The notes: generated by a model not told the origin, from the sequence alone. A stretch of DNA of 64,000 bases from Photobacterium swingsii (GCF_024346715.1 NZ_AP024852.1:2790001-2854000); one strand, 5' to 3'; counted from the stretch's first letter, positions 8,558 through 17,800 are shown. Numbers and translations are program-made.

Positions 8558-9247
8558 TTATTTTCTCACTAAGAGTTGATATTTAAGTTCAGCGATACTC
8601 CAATCTTCCAATGTATCTATATCTTGGGCATGATTATCTTGCAGTACATAAGGAATGCAACGGCTAGTGATGAGGCGTTCCTCTTCTAAAACAGCGACAG
8701 TTCTACATATATAAAACTGCCCAGCATCATGGTAGTTAACTTCCAGATCTTGGCTTCTAGAATTATAATATTCTGGATGATTAGATACCAAATACTCAGA
8801 ATCTATTGTCAGTGAGCGTTGTATAGGATGTGAGTATTGGAGAACTGAGGCGATACTCGTTGCACTTTCATTCTTGTTTAACTTGCTGTATGCGTCTACT
8901 AACACTTCCGGACTGACGAATACTGAAGTTGGATAAATGCAACATACATAATCAAACTGTTCCCCTACCTCCGCCAGCACCTCTTTGATTACATCGAATG
9001 TTGTCGCAAAATCATCAGAGTTTGTTTCGCTTCTCAAAAACGGAACCTCTGCACCTGCCGTAAGTGCTACGCTTTTGATTTCGTTACAATCTGTAGAAAC
9101 AATTATTTTTTGGAATATTTCTGATTTAACCGCAGCTTCAATCGAATAAGTGATAATCTCTCGACCAAAAAATGATTTAATGTTTTTCTTTGGTATTCGC
9201 TTACTACCACCTCTAGCCGGAATAATTGCTAAAATTTTGTTTTTCAT
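8558..9247 (-). CDS. pseF: CMP-nonulosonate (pseudaminate-type) cytidylyltransferase
   Basis: This is a 229-residue nucleotidyltransferase of the NeuA/PseF family. It starts with the CTP-binding IIPARGGSKRIPKKN motif and continues with FLRSETNSDDFATT, CCIYPTSVFV and RSQDLEVNYHDAGQFY, the pattern characteristic of PseF rather than of sialate CMP-synthetases. The reaction is CTP plus a nonulosonic acid giving the CMP-sugar and pyrophosphate, in the cytoplasm. The gene lies 12 bp after pseB and directly abuts the RmlD-like reductase gene. Whether its true substrate is pseudaminic acid is uncertain because other genes of that pathway are missing from the cluster. Confidence 0.85.
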   Translation of the reverse strand: MKNKILAIIPARGGSKRIPKKNIKSFFGREIITYSIEAAVKSEIFQKIIVSTDCNEIKSVALTAGAEVPFLRSETNSDDFATTFDVIKEVLAEVGEQFDYVCCIYPTSVFVSPEVLVDAYSKLNKNESATSIASVLQYSHPIQRSLTIDSEYLVSNHPEYYNSRSQDLEVNYHDAGQFYICRTVAVLEEERLITSRCIPYVLQDNHAQDIDTLEDWSIAELKYQLLVRK

Positions 9248-9259
9248 ACAGACACCAAA

Positions 9260-10273
9260 TCAAACAGAAAAGCTAGGATCAACATGCTCTTTAATCAACT
9301 CGCGTAAACCTTCTATTGTTTCCCATTCCGTATTTGTACCTGAATTATATTTAAATCCAAACGGTACTTTTTCTGCCTTATGGTGTTGAATATATTCAGC
9401 TTCTTCGTAAGTAAACGATACTGAGGGCAAAATCGCGTAATAACGACCAAGATCAATCGTATTAAGTGAATCTGTATCAGTAATCATCTCTTCATGCAGC
9501 TTCTCACCAGGGCGAATACCAACTACTTTAGTTTCAACTCCAGGGGCAACGGCTTCTGCAATATCTAGAATTTTGTATGATGGAATTTTGGGAATAAAAA
9601 TTTCACCTCCAATATGATTTTCTAGGGCATACATCACCATATTGACACCATCCTGCAATGAAATATTAAAACGAGTCATCTCTTTATGTGTGATAGGTAT
9701 TACCCCCTCTCTTTTCTTCTTCATGAAGAACGGAATAACAGAACCACGAGACCCCATTACGTTACCATAACGAACAACACTAAAACGAATGTCTTTTGAC
9801 CCTTTAATATTATTCGCAGCCGCGAAAAGCTTATCTGATGCCAATTTAGTTGCACCATAAAGGTTGATAGGTGCGCATGCTTTATCTGTGGAGAGCGCAA
9901 CCACATCATGAACACCGCATTGTAATGCAGCTTGAATCACGTTCTCAGCGCCATCAATGTTGGTACGAATACATTCCGTTGGGTTATATTCTGCGGTATC
10001 AACCTGCTTAATAGCCGCTGCATGAATAATAACATCTACACCTTCACAGGCTTGAATCATACGTTGTCGATCTCTAACATCCCCAATAAAGAAACGCAAT
10101 TGAGGGAAGTCTTTTTTCGGATAGTTTTGTTGTATCTCAAACTGTTTTAACTCATCACGAGAGTATATAACGATCTTTTTGACATTTTCATAACGTTCAA
10201 GAATGGTTTTGATAAACTGTTTACCAAAAGAACCTGTACCGCCAGTAATTAGTACCACTTTTTCATTTAACAT
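9260..10273 (-). CDS. pseB: UDP-GlcNAc 4,6-dehydratase (inverting), PseB type
   Basis: This is a 337-residue extended SDR. It has the glycine motif ITGGTGSFGKQF (9-20), GDVRDRQRM, STDKACAPINLYGATK (128-143, with the Y-x3-K pair at Tyr139/Lys143), SVVRYGNVMGSRGSVIPFF and the late RPGEKLHEEMI. These match the PseB/FlaA1 group, which converts UDP-GlcNAc into the UDP-4-keto-6-deoxy-L-arabino sugar, the first step to pseudaminic acid. The related FnlA/CapE dehydratases have a different sequence after STDKA. It lies 19 bp after wecC and 12 bp before pseF, in the same operon. Confidence in the reaction is high; the end product depends on the unusual genes downstream. Confidence 0.9.
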   Translation of the reverse strand: MLNEKVVLITGGTGSFGKQFIKTILERYENVKKIVIYSRDELKQFEIQQNYPKKDFPQLRFFIGDVRDRQRMIQACEGVDVIIHAAAIKQVDTAEYNPTECIRTNIDGAENVIQAALQCGVHDVVALSTDKACAPINLYGATKLASDKLFAAANNIKGSKDIRFSVVRYGNVMGSRGSVIPFFMKKKREGVIPITHKEMTRFNISLQDGVNMVMYALENHIGGEIFIPKIPSYKILDIAEAVAPGVETKVVGIRPGEKLHEEMITDTDSLNTIDLGRYYAILPSVSFTYEEAEYIQHHKAEKVPFGFKYNSGTNTEWETIEGLRELIKEHVDPSFSV

Positions 10274-10292
10274 TGATTTACCCCTTATATAA

Positions 10293-11552
10293 TTACCAAA
10301 TACCTTTCGTATCTACTACAAAAGCATCGTTTAATTTAACTTTTCTGAACTGTTTGTGATCGACTAACATCACATGAATATCAGCTTTTATTAGTGACTC
10401 ATCAATGCTCACTAATTCGATATTATCTAAACCAATGGCTTCAACATTGGGCTCAATCGCTAGCACTTTACCAACATGGTTATTTGCAATGCATTTAGTG
10501 ATCTCTAATGCAGGGCTTTCACGCAAGTCATCAATATCCGGTTTAAACGCCAAGCCATAACAAGCAACCGTCACTTCACGGGCTGTTTTATCCGGGTTTG
10601 CTTGTAAGAACTCTGCGATAGCCAATTTAACTTTATTAATTACCCACTTTGGTTTTCCATCATTTACTTTACGTGAGGTGTGGATTATTTGTGCTTCTTC
10701 AGGTGTTTTAGAAACAATAAACCACGGGTCAACTGCAATACAATGGCCGCCAACACCAGGACCCGGTTGTAAGATATTTACACGCGGATGACGATTTGCT
10801 AGTTTAATCAATTCCCAGACATTAATGTCTAGCTTGTCACAGATGATTGATAGCTCGTTGGCAAAAGCAATTTGTACATCACGTGAACTGTTTTCGGTTA
10901 GCTTCGCCATCTCAGCCGTACGAGCATTGGTGACAACACACTCACCTAGAACAAAGGTTTTGTACAACTCTACAGAACGCTCTGAGCATTTTGTAGTTAA
11001 GCCACCAATTACACGATCATTTTCTACTAGTTCCCTAACAACATGGCCAGGTAGAACACGCTCAGGACAGTGCGCAATATTAACATCAGCTTCTTCACCA
11101 CAGCTCTGTGGGAATGAAAGGTCTGGCCGAGACTTTTCCAACCATTCCGCCATTTGCTCAGTTGCACCAACAGGTGAAGTTGATTCTAGAATTACTAGGT
11201 CACCTTTTTTTAGTACTGGAGCAATTGCTTTACTAGCGGCTTCAATAAACCTCAAATCTGGCTCTGGAATTTCACCTTCAGCGCACTCTTTGAAAGGCGT
11301 AGGTACTGCTATTAGAAACGCATCGGCAGCTTCTGGTGTTGTAACTGCTTTTAGATAGCCCTCAGTAACTGCTGCTTTCACAATCATATCTAAATCTGGC
11401 TCAACGATATGAATCTCACCACGATTAATAGTATCTACAGCGTGTTGATTCACATCTACGCCGATGACTTTTTTCTTACGTGATGCAAACATCGCGGCTG
11501 TGGGTAAACCAATGTAGCCTAAGCCAATAACTGAAATTGTTTCGAAAGACAT
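10293..11552 (-). CDS. wecC: UDP-N-acetyl-D-mannosamine dehydrogenase
   Basis: This is a 419-residue UDP-sugar 6-dehydrogenase. It has the NAD-binding VIGLGYIGLPTAAMF at the N-terminus, AVPTPF, the GPGVGGHCIAVDPWF segment with the catalytic cysteine near residue 260, and YGLAFKPDIDDLRESPA in the C-terminal UDP-binding domain. The size and motifs match WecC, which oxidises UDP-ManNAc to UDP-ManNAcA with two NAD+. It follows wecB by 17 bp. A ribosome-binding AGGAAA sits 5 nt before the ATG. The pair supplies an acidic sugar for the polymer (or for enterobacterial common antigen-like material if other genes exist elsewhere). Confidence 0.93.
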   Translation of the reverse strand: MSFETISVIGLGYIGLPTAAMFASRKKKVIGVDVNQHAVDTINRGEIHIVEPDLDMIVKAAVTEGYLKAVTTPEAADAFLIAVPTPFKECAEGEIPEPDLRFIEAASKAIAPVLKKGDLVILESTSPVGATEQMAEWLEKSRPDLSFPQSCGEEADVNIAHCPERVLPGHVVRELVENDRVIGGLTTKCSERSVELYKTFVLGECVVTNARTAEMAKLTENSSRDVQIAFANELSIICDKLDINVWELIKLANRHPRVNILQPGPGVGGHCIAVDPWFIVSKTPEEAQIIHTSRKVNDGKPKWVINKVKLAIAEFLQANPDKTAREVTVACYGLAFKPDIDDLRESPALEITKCIANNHVGKVLAIEPNVEAIGLDNIELVSIDESLIKADIHVMLVDHKQFRKVKLNDAFVVDTKGIW

Positions 11553-11569
11553 AATAATTTCCTAAAGTT

Positions 11570-12694
11570 TTATTTTGCTAATTCGTCTAAAATTCGTTGG
11601 CATGCTAAGCCATCACCGTAAGGGTTGTGTGCGAAGCTCATTGCTTTGTAAGCTTCTTCATCGCTCAACAACACCTCTAAGCCTGTGACAATCTTGTCAA
11701 CATCAGTACCCACCAGTTTTACGGTACCTGCAGTAACGGCTTCTGGTCTTTCTGTAGTATCACGCATCACCAACACTGGCTTGCCTAGTGAAGGCGCCTC
11801 TTCTTGGATACCACCCGAGTCAGTAAGAATGATGTGCGCGCGACTCATAAGGTAGATAAAAGGCAAATACTGCTGAGGTTCAATGAGGTGAATATTATCA
11901 ATTCCCGCTAAGATGCGATTCACAGGTTCTCGGACATTGGGATTAAGGTGCATTGGGTACAGTATTTGAACTTCTGGATGTGCTTTTGCGGTTATCGCTA
12001 ACGCTTCACAAATACGCTCAAAACCACCACCAAAACTTTCCCGACGATGACCAGTAACCAAAATGAGTTTTTTGTTCTCGTCTAACAACGTAAATTGTGC
12101 AGCTAGCGTCGTATTTAAGTCGGTATCTGTATCAATTTTATCTTTAACCATTAGCAAGGCATCAATAACCGTGTTACCTGTGACACAGATGTCGTCTGGA
12201 GTGAAGTTCTCTTTTAAAAGGTTTTGTTTTGAGTTTTGTGTCGGAGCAAAATGGTACCTCGTTAACGCCCCAGTCAATCGACGGTTACCTTCCTCAGGCC
12301 AAGGCGAGTAAATATTACCAGTACGAAGTCCAGCTTCAACGTGACCAACTGCAATTTGCTCATAGTAAGCGGCTAGCGTCGTCGCAAAAGTCGTCGCTGT
12401 ATCACCATGCACTAACACAACATCAGGCTTAAATTCTTCCAAAACAGCCTTTAACTCTAATAAAATACGGGCGGTTACTTCGTTAAGTGTTTGCCCCGCT
12501 TTCATTAAGTTCAAATCATAGTCAGGCGCGATTTCAAAAAGATCTAACACTTGATCAAGCATTTCACGATGCTGAGCCGTCACGCAGCACTTAGAGTCAA
12601 ATCGGTCATCTGCTGCTAGCGCGTGTACGAGAGGCGCCATTTTAATGGCTTCTGGACGGGTGCCAAAAACCGTAAGAATTTTCTTCTTAGCCAT
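11570..12694 (-). CDS. wecB: UDP-N-acetylglucosamine 2-epimerase (non-hydrolysing)
   Basis: This is a 374-residue GT-B-fold epimerase. Family marks are [14 protein letters not shown] near the N-terminus, [39 protein letters not shown] and [24 protein letters not shown]. It interconverts UDP-GlcNAc and UDP-ManNAc in the cytoplasm. It is the first gene after the terminator that follows wzc, and wecC follows at 17 bp. The 210 bp before it contain no clear promoter, so read-through from the ops-controlled promoter may be needed. Confidence 0.94.
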   Translation of the reverse strand: MAKKKILTVFGTRPEAIKMAPLVHALAADDRFDSKCCVTAQHREMLDQVLDLFEIAPDYDLNLMKAGQTLNEVTARILLELKAVLEEFKPDVVLVHGDTATTFATTLAAYYEQIAVGHVEAGLRTGNIYSPWPEEGNRRLTGALTRYHFAPTQNSKQNLLKENFTPDDICVTGNTVIDALLMVKDKIDTDTDLNTTLAAQFTLLDENKKLILVTGHRRESFGGGFERICEALAITAKAHPEVQILYPMHLNPNVREPVNRILAGIDNIHLIEPQQYLPFIYLMSRAHIILTDSGGIQEEAPSLGKPVLVMRDTTERPEAVTAGTVKLVGTDVDKIVTGLEVLLSDEEAYKAMSFAHNPYGDGLACQRILDELAK

Positions 12695-12904
12695 TCGTAA
12701 TCTCTTCTATGGTCATGAAATACATTCACGTACGTGAGGATGGAGGTAAGGGTTCTCAAAAGCTTCATGCGATCACACCTCAGTTTTTTCTGCTACACTG
12801 AGACATATTTATTTCATTCTGAGACAGCCCATTACGGGTTAGCCCTTGTAAAAATTGGGTTTTATTTAGTTTTGAGAAAGAGTCCCTATAAGTCGTTCGG
12901 TCGT

Positions 12905-12937
12905 CAAAAAGAGAGGTGCATGCAACACCTCTCTTTT
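12905..12937 (-). terminator. Hairpin terminator between wzc and wecB, two-sided
   Basis: The GAGAGGTG/CACCTCTC stem (12911-12933) is flanked by A5 on the left and T4 on the right, so read on the minus strand it ends in TTTTT. It lies 21 bp beyond the wzc stop. It would block wecB and everything downstream unless anti-terminated, which fits the ops element upstream of wza. Confidence 0.75.
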
Positions 12938-12957
12938 ATTTCGACCATATATTCACT

Positions 12958-15126
12958 TTATTTTTTTGACTCATAACTATAGTTATAATAACCATAATTA
13001 CCGCCATAATAACTGCTTGCTTTACGCACAACGGCATTCAGGATAAAGCCTTTTACTTCGATTCCGTTCTGTTCAAAGCGTTGTTTGGTCACTGCAATTT
13101 CTTTCGCTGTATTCTGACCAAAGCGTCCAACTAATAGCGTTGTACCAGCGTGAGCACCAACAATAGCAGGATCGGTTACCGCTAGAATCGGCGGCGTATC
13201 GACGATAACAATGTCGTAATTTTCAGAAGCCCAATCCATTAGCTGTTTAAAACGCGGGTGCATTAAAAGCTCAGATGGATTTGGTGGTACATTACCACGG
13301 GTTATAAAATCTAAATTATCAACGCCTGGTTTTTTAATCAGGCTTTCAATACTTGTTTGACCTGAAAGGAAATCGGACAAACCGATTTTATTTTCTACTG
13401 CTAATTGCTGCTCCATTCGACCTTTACGCATATCAGCATCTATCACCAATACACGTTGACCCGCTTTGGCAACGACTGCTGCCATATTTGAGGAAACGAA
13501 CGATTTACCAATACCAGGACTCGGGCCCGAGATCATCAAAATATTGTTTTTTGCTTCCATCATTGCAAAATGCAGACTGGTACGTAAGCTTCGCAGCGCT
13601 TCAATGGATAGGTCGGCAGGGTTAGAAACCGCAAGCAAGGTTTGCTCAACCGGCAATAGTGTTTTTTTGTTGCCTCGTTTCTTCTCGATCTCAGTTTGCC
13701 AGTCCGACATAGGCACACTTGCGTATACAGGCAATCCTAAGGCTTCGATATCATCTGGGTTTTCAACACCACGGTGGAAAGCGGCTTTAAGTAATACAAT
13801 CGCAACAGAAAGCATACCGCCCAATAAAGTCGCTAGAACTACAATCAGAGGTTTCTTCGGTTTAACCGCTCGAGTGTAAGATTGAGCAACGTCTAAAATG
13901 CGTACATTGCCGACAGTGCTGGCTTTAACAATATTCAGCTCTTGCACTTTATTAAGCAGTTGAACGTAAATTTGTTGGTTAACTTCAACATCTCGCGTCA
14001 TACGCAGTATTTCACGCTGTGTTTTAGGCAACTTTTGTACTTGTTTATTTAATCGCTCACGTTCGCCTAATAAGGTTTGACGCTTTTCAAGTAAGGCGCT
14101 GTAGGCTGGGTGTTCTTTAGTAAAACGTTGCGAAATTTCACTTTCTTTAAATGTCAGCTCGTTTAACTGCGCTTCTAGCTTTACCATTACCTCAAGTGTC
14201 GATTTTGCCTCTAAGCCAAGATCTATCGAGTCGTTAGCTTGACGGAAACGGTTAAGCTTATCTTCAGCAGTGATCAGCTCAGATTTAATATCAGGTAAAT
14301 GTTTACGCAAGAACGCCAAGCTATTTTCAGCTTCTGCAGAGTTACGCTCTACGTTTTGTAGAAAATAGTTTTGGCTAATATCATTTAAAACACGTTCAAT
14401 GTTAGCGCGATTTTCACCGGTTAACGAAAGCTGTAAAATACCCGTTTGTTTACCACGTTCACTAACGGCTAGATCTTGTTGCAGAGCTTGTATTGCATCT
14501 AAGCGTGAGCGCTTAGCAAGCGTAAACTCACTATCAACCTCACCCACTAGCGCAGTCACAAACAGACGGTATTCGCCATTTTGCGCTAATTCATTCACTT
14601 TACCTGTTAGCACTTCACGTTCGTTGCTATCAATCAGTGTAAATTTGCCAGCCTCTGAATCGGTAACGACTAGAGTAAAATTCGGCTCTGCTACGTATTT
14701 AGGAATTTCAAAACGAGCGATCGATATAGATGATTCATTCCCCGTAATTCGCGCTAAACCTTTGCCAATGAATGGAAAATAATTAGGCTTAGCAATTGTT
14801 GTTAGGTTGAGTTTATCAACTGTTTTACCTAATACCATCCGAGATTTAATGATCTCAATTTCTGTGGTCGCCGATGACTCTTGAGCAAATAGCTCACCCA
14901 TGTCACCAAGCGCTGGCATTCCGCTGCTTTTGGTTTCGACTTGCAATAACGCATCAGCTTTATAAACAGGTGTTGCGAGTAAGGCATAGCATACCCCAAC
15001 AACACTGAAAATAATGGTGATTGCAATAATCATCCAGCGGCTATCAACTAAAATACCAAACAATTTCCCTAAATCAATTTCATCAGACTCAGATTGTTTC
15101 GGCGGCAAGTTTTGAGAAATGCTCAT
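12958..15126 (-). CDS. wzc: Polysaccharide co-polymerase / bacterial tyrosine kinase
   Basis: This is a 722-residue PCP2-type protein. After an N-terminal cytoplasmic segment there is a membrane helix (WMIIAITIIFSVVGVCYALL), a long periplasmic coiled-coil part, a second helix (VVLATLLGGMLSVAIVLL), then the BY-kinase domain: Walker A ISGPSPGIGKSF, Walker A' VLVIDADMRKG and Walker B DIVIVDTPPIL. The C-terminus is a cluster of seven tyrosines (ASSYYGGNYGYYNYSYESKK), the autophosphorylation site. The ATG at 15124-15126 is preferred over an upstream GTG at 15160 because it gives the usual family length and N-terminus. Wzc controls polymerisation and export together with Wza, and is dephosphorylated by Wzb, encoded just upstream. 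Confidence 0.95.
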   Translation of the reverse strand: MSISQNLPPKQSESDEIDLGKLFGILVDSRWMIIAITIIFSVVGVCYALLATPVYKADALLQVETKSSGMPALGDMGELFAQESSATTEIEIIKSRMVLGKTVDKLNLTTIAKPNYFPFIGKGLARITGNESSISIARFEIPKYVAEPNFTLVVTDSEAGKFTLIDSNEREVLTGKVNELAQNGEYRLFVTALVGEVDSEFTLAKRSRLDAIQALQQDLAVSERGKQTGILQLSLTGENRANIERVLNDISQNYFLQNVERNSAEAENSLAFLRKHLPDIKSELITAEDKLNRFRQANDSIDLGLEAKSTLEVMVKLEAQLNELTFKESEISQRFTKEHPAYSALLEKRQTLLGERERLNKQVQKLPKTQREILRMTRDVEVNQQIYVQLLNKVQELNIVKASTVGNVRILDVAQSYTRAVKPKKPLIVVLATLLGGMLSVAIVLLKAAFHRGVENPDDIEALGLPVYASVPMSDWQTEIEKKRGNKKTLLPVEQTLLAVSNPADLSIEALRSLRTSLHFAMMEAKNNILMISGPSPGIGKSFVSSNMAAVVAKAGQRVLVIDADMRKGRMEQQLAVENKIGLSDFLSGQTSIESLIKKPGVDNLDFITRGNVPPNPSELLMHPRFKQLMDWASENYDIVIVDTPPILAVTDPAIVGAHAGTTLLVGRFGQNTAKEIAVTKQRFEQNGIEVKGFILNAVVRKASSYYGGNYGYYNYSYESKK

Positions 15127-15255
15127 TGTTAATTCCAATAATGAGTATTGTTGTGTAAACACAGCTAAGCTGCATTTTCGTATTTTTTAATTGCAAACTT
15201 TCTTGCAATTTTTTTGCAATAACTAGGCTCGTTTATTGACTAAACAAGACGCTAT

Positions 15256-15684
15256 TTATAACTTTTTCGCCCATGCTTGTGCGGCATCATCAATTAATGC
15301 GTAAGCATGATCAAAAGCCTCGCGGCTTTGGCGGTATGGATCAGGAATATCTTGTTGCCCTATCCATTGGCCGAACAGCATGGTTTTGCCGCGTGCTTCA
15401 GGGGCAATATTCGCAACAGCGTCGATATGGCCTTTTTCCATCACTAAAATCAGATCATAGTCACGGCACAAATTACTAGTCACTTGCTGTGCGACATGCC
15501 CATCTAAGCTGATACCGTGTTCTTGTGCAACTTGTGCTGCCATTTTATCGGCAGGCTTACCAACTAGGGCACCAACCCCAGCGGAAGCAATCTCTTTTGT
15601 TGGCAACAATTTTTTGAGCATGTACTCGCCAGAGGGTGAGCGACAAATATTACCTACACACACCACCAAAATTTTATTAAACAT
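15256..15684 (-). CDS. wzb: Low-molecular-weight protein-tyrosine phosphatase
   Basis: This is a 142-residue LMW-PTP. The catalytic C-x5-R loop is VCVGNICRSPSGEYML at the N-terminus, and the general-acid DPYRQS is near the C-terminus. It removes phosphate from the tyrosine cluster of Wzc, which is required for cycling of capsule polymerisation. The ATG at 15682-15684 overlaps the wza stop by one base (TAATG), so translation is probably coupled; an in-frame TTG six bases earlier is a less likely start. Confidence 0.95.
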   Translation of the reverse strand: MFNKILVVCVGNICRSPSGEYMLKKLLPTKEIASAGVGALVGKPADKMAAQVAQEHGISLDGHVAQQVTSNLCRDYDLILVMEKGHIDAVANIAPEARGKTMLFGQWIGQQDIPDPYRQSREAFDHAYALIDDAAQAWAKKL

Positions 15685-16874
15685 TACCAAACCCTCACTC
15701 GGTTAACACCTTCGGTTAGGTTATTAAACCCTGAAATTGTCGGTAGTAGCTGTTTTACTACACGGTTCCAGCGCGAGATTGGCGCCGCTGTCACATACAC
15801 AATATCGTAAGGCTGTAGTTCAAATTCAGTACCTATCACCAATGCTGAAGCATCTTTAATATTTAGTTGATAAATATTGGCTACTGTACCCTGATTACTC
15901 GTTTGTTGTTCTTGGTTTATAGGCTGTTCGCCTTGATTAACCGCTTGCTGATTTAGCGTGCTACGAATAACGAAAATACCTGTCGCATCGGCTTCAAGTT
16001 CGTTAATGCCACCTACACCACTTAATGCTTCCGTTAAGCTCATGCCTGCACGATCGATTTTAAGCAATTTAGGCTCTTTTACTTCGCCCATGACAAAGAC
16101 TTTTTGTGCATCGTTACGCGGCACATGCACAATATCGCCAGGTTCAAGCAGGCGATTTTGCATTAAATCACCACGTTGCATCAGCGCATGTAATGACAGG
16201 CTTTGTTCAACACCATTACGCGTTAAGGTCACATTGCGCCAATCCGCATCGGTATTTAAGCCACCCGCACGGTTAACAGCATCAAGCAGAGTTAATGGCA
16301 CGTTAGTAATGGCTTGTTGGCCTGGTTTATTGACTTCGCCTGTAATGTAGGTTTTTTGAGAGCGAAACGCGGCAACGTTCACATCGACTTGCGGCGCTTC
16401 AATAAACTTGGCTAATCGGCGTGCCATTTCATCACGAATTTGGGTAACGGTTTTGCCTTCGACTTTCACTAAGCCGATATATGGGTAAAAGATAGTGCCA
16501 TCAGCATGAACCCAGTTACCTGATTCGCTTGAACTACGGTAGGAGCCCGCAGGTATGGTTAGTTCAGGGTGGTCCCAAATAGTGACATTAAGGATATCCC
16601 CTGGGCCAACGCGGTATTGGTATCGAATTAGTTGGGCATCTAAGCTAGGGTTCGTTCTAGACTGGGTTTTAGGTGCTTTAAGTTGACCAACTAACTGCGT
16701 GGTTAAAGGGTAAACATTGACGCGATCATCAATGCTATTTTCGGTGCTTGTATCCGTCTGCTCTGGCTCAATAATATTTTTATTATCAAGTTCTAGATGT
16801 GAACCAGGCACAGCGCAGCCTACCAGCAAGGAGGATGTCATTGCAGTAATAAGTAATTTTTTCTTAAAATCCAT
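15684..16874 (-). CDS. wza: Outer-membrane polysaccharide export lipoprotein
   Basis: This is a 396-residue lipoprotein with signal peptide and lipobox LVGC (Cys20). The polysaccharide export domain starts at [19 protein letters not shown] (86-104), followed by SLBB repeats ([12 protein letters not shown] 174-185; [11 protein letters not shown] 258-268) and a C-terminal amphipathic part ending RVRVW, expected to form the outer-membrane helical barrel. It exports the polymer with Wzc. Compared with typical Wza, residues about 307-330 carry a Gln/Asn-rich low-complexity insert ([10 protein letters not shown] ... [10 protein letters not shown]). It is the first gene after the ops element; the 5' leader is at least 100 bp. 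Confidence 0.95.
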   Translation of the reverse strand: MDFKKKLLITAMTSSLLVGCAVPGSHLELDNKNIIEPEQTDTSTENSIDDRVNVYPLTTQLVGQLKAPKTQSRTNPSLDAQLIRYQYRVGPGDILNVTIWDHPELTIPAGSYRSSSESGNWVHADGTIFYPYIGLVKVEGKTVTQIRDEMARRLAKFIEAPQVDVNVAAFRSQKTYITGEVNKPGQQAITNVPLTLLDAVNRAGGLNTDADWRNVTLTRNGVEQSLSLHALMQRGDLMQNRLLEPGDIVHVPRNDAQKVFVMGEVKEPKLLKIDRAGMSLTEALSGVGGINELEADATGIFVIRSTLNQQAVNQGEQPINQEQQTSNQGTVANIYQLNIKDASALVIGTEFELQPYDIVYVTAAPISRWNRVVKQLLPTISGFNNLTEGVNRVRVW

Positions 16875-16972
16875 GAGATTATATCGTTATAGTAAAGATG
16901 ATGAAGGGATTAGCAGGGGGTTTTAGTTACTCTTTACACTGAGGCTTATACACCAGCCCCCACAATTTAAGT

Positions 16973-16983
16973 ACGCTACCGCC
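16973..16983 (-). promoter_or_regulatory. ops / JUMPstart element (RfaH recruitment)
   Basis: The minus strand reads GGCGGTAGCGT, identical to the core ops sequence, about 100 bp before the wza start. The preceding bases (CAGATTGGGGGCTGACATCC) resemble the upstream part of the JUMPstart element. In enterobacteria RfaH binds the paused polymerase here and suppresses downstream termination across long surface-polysaccharide operons. The position in the leader and on the operon's own strand is exactly as expected. Confidence 0.9.
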
Positions 16984-17036
16984 CTTGGGATGTCAGCCCC
17001 CAATCTGCTATCGAAAATGAATCTGCATATTTTATG

Positions 17037-17056
17037 TCTTCACTTGATCTTCACTT
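17037..17056. repeat. Direct repeat TCTTCACTT, spaced by 11 bp
   Basis: Two exact copies of TCTTCACTT are separated by GA, giving one helical turn between copies. It lies upstream of the ops element on the wza side, where an activator or repressor could bind. Confidence 0.5.
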
Positions 17057-17440
17057 AAAGAACAGTACTAGACCTTAACCTGTCAATTTGACGTGCTACA
17101 GAAAAGGCTTTTAAAAAATTTAGCCCTCTTATCTAAACTCGTTTGTTACACATATCTTTCGATACAACAAATTAACGGCTGTATTTTACGTAATTTAATT
17201 ACCAAAATAAAGGACTATCAAAACCACTTTTTAGAGCTCGGTCTCAAAACACCCTCTCTATTTTCAGTCTTTATGTCTTTATCTTGACAGCTGAATATCC
17301 AATTTAAAAATAACACCTTGCTTTTATTATTATTTTAAAACAAACACGGCGAAATAAATGTTTTGAATTGAGTTAATGATTCACAAGAGGAATGAGAGAC
17401 GTGATTGCTTAACACGGCATAACCGCATATTATTGTGGGT

Positions 17441-17459
17441 AGAAGGCTTCCTTCTTTTT
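17441..17459 (+). terminator. Small hairpin AGAAGG/CCTTCT with T-run before gfcA
   Basis: A 6-bp stem with a 3-nt loop is followed by five T on the plus strand, 40 bp before the gfcA start. It could be a leader attenuator; the stem is short. Confidence 0.3.
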
Positions 17460-17499
17460 ATGTTTATTTATAACGTTTTTAGAACAACAAGGACAACTT

Positions 17500-17799
17500 A
17501 TGAAAAAGACAGCATTGGTGGTATTAGCGGCACTTGCTATGTCTGGTTCAGCACTTGCAGCAACTGAGACAGCAGGTACTGCAGGCGCGACAACTGGTAC
17601 AACAGGCACAACTGCAGCGACAACTACAACAGCCGCAACAGGCACTGCAGCTGGTACAGCTGGCGCGGCTACAGCAGCCGTTGGTGGTGTTACTGCTACA
17701 ACTATCGCTGTTGGCGTAGCAGCAGCTGTTGCTGTTGTTGCCGTAGCAGATTCAGGTAGCAACAACTCTACAACGTCAGTATCTGCTCCTGCAGCATAA
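17500..17799 (+). CDS. gfcA: GfcA/YjbE-like small secreted Thr/Ala/Gly-rich protein
   Basis: This is a 99-residue protein with a clear signal peptide (MKKTALVVLAALAMSGSALA, cleavage about residue 20). Next comes a Thr/Gly/Ala low-complexity segment and a hydrophobic Gly/Ala/Val stretch (GVTATTIAVGVAAAVAVVAV) before a Ser/Thr/Asn tail. Composition and order match GfcA (YmcD) and YjbE of E. coli, first genes of the group 4 capsule and yjbEFGH operons. Its biochemical role is not known. AAGGA lies 6 nt before the ATG. The three genes that follow are the expected gfcB-C-D, which makes the assignment firm despite the low complexity. Confidence 0.85.
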   Translation: MKKTALVVLAALAMSGSALAATETAGTAGATTGTTGTTAATTTTAATGTAAGTAGAATAAVGGVTATTIAVGVAAAVAVVAVADSGSNNSTTSVSAPAA

Positions 17800-17800
17800 G

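Larger units (their letters stand above)
16875..17499. promoter_or_regulatory. Divergent control region between wza and gfcA
   Basis: This 625-bp gene-free region drives wza-wzb-wzc to the left and gfcABCD to the right. It holds the ops element (16973-16983, minus), a pair of 11-bp-spaced direct repeats (17037-17056) and a small hairpin before gfcA (17441-17459). On the minus strand TTGACA near 17090 and TAAAAT near 17033 are possible promoter parts, but no single -35/-10 pair is convincing. Confidence 0.6.

Noticed and set aside
15127-15162. Upstream GTG start for wzc adding twelve residues
   Set aside because: The added residues are not typical of Wzc and the ATG at 15126 gives the usual N-terminus.
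17430-17765. 111-codon Ala/Val-rich frame opposite gfcA
   Set aside because: It mirrors the low-complexity codons of gfcA; gfcA has the signal peptide, ribosome-binding site and operon context.
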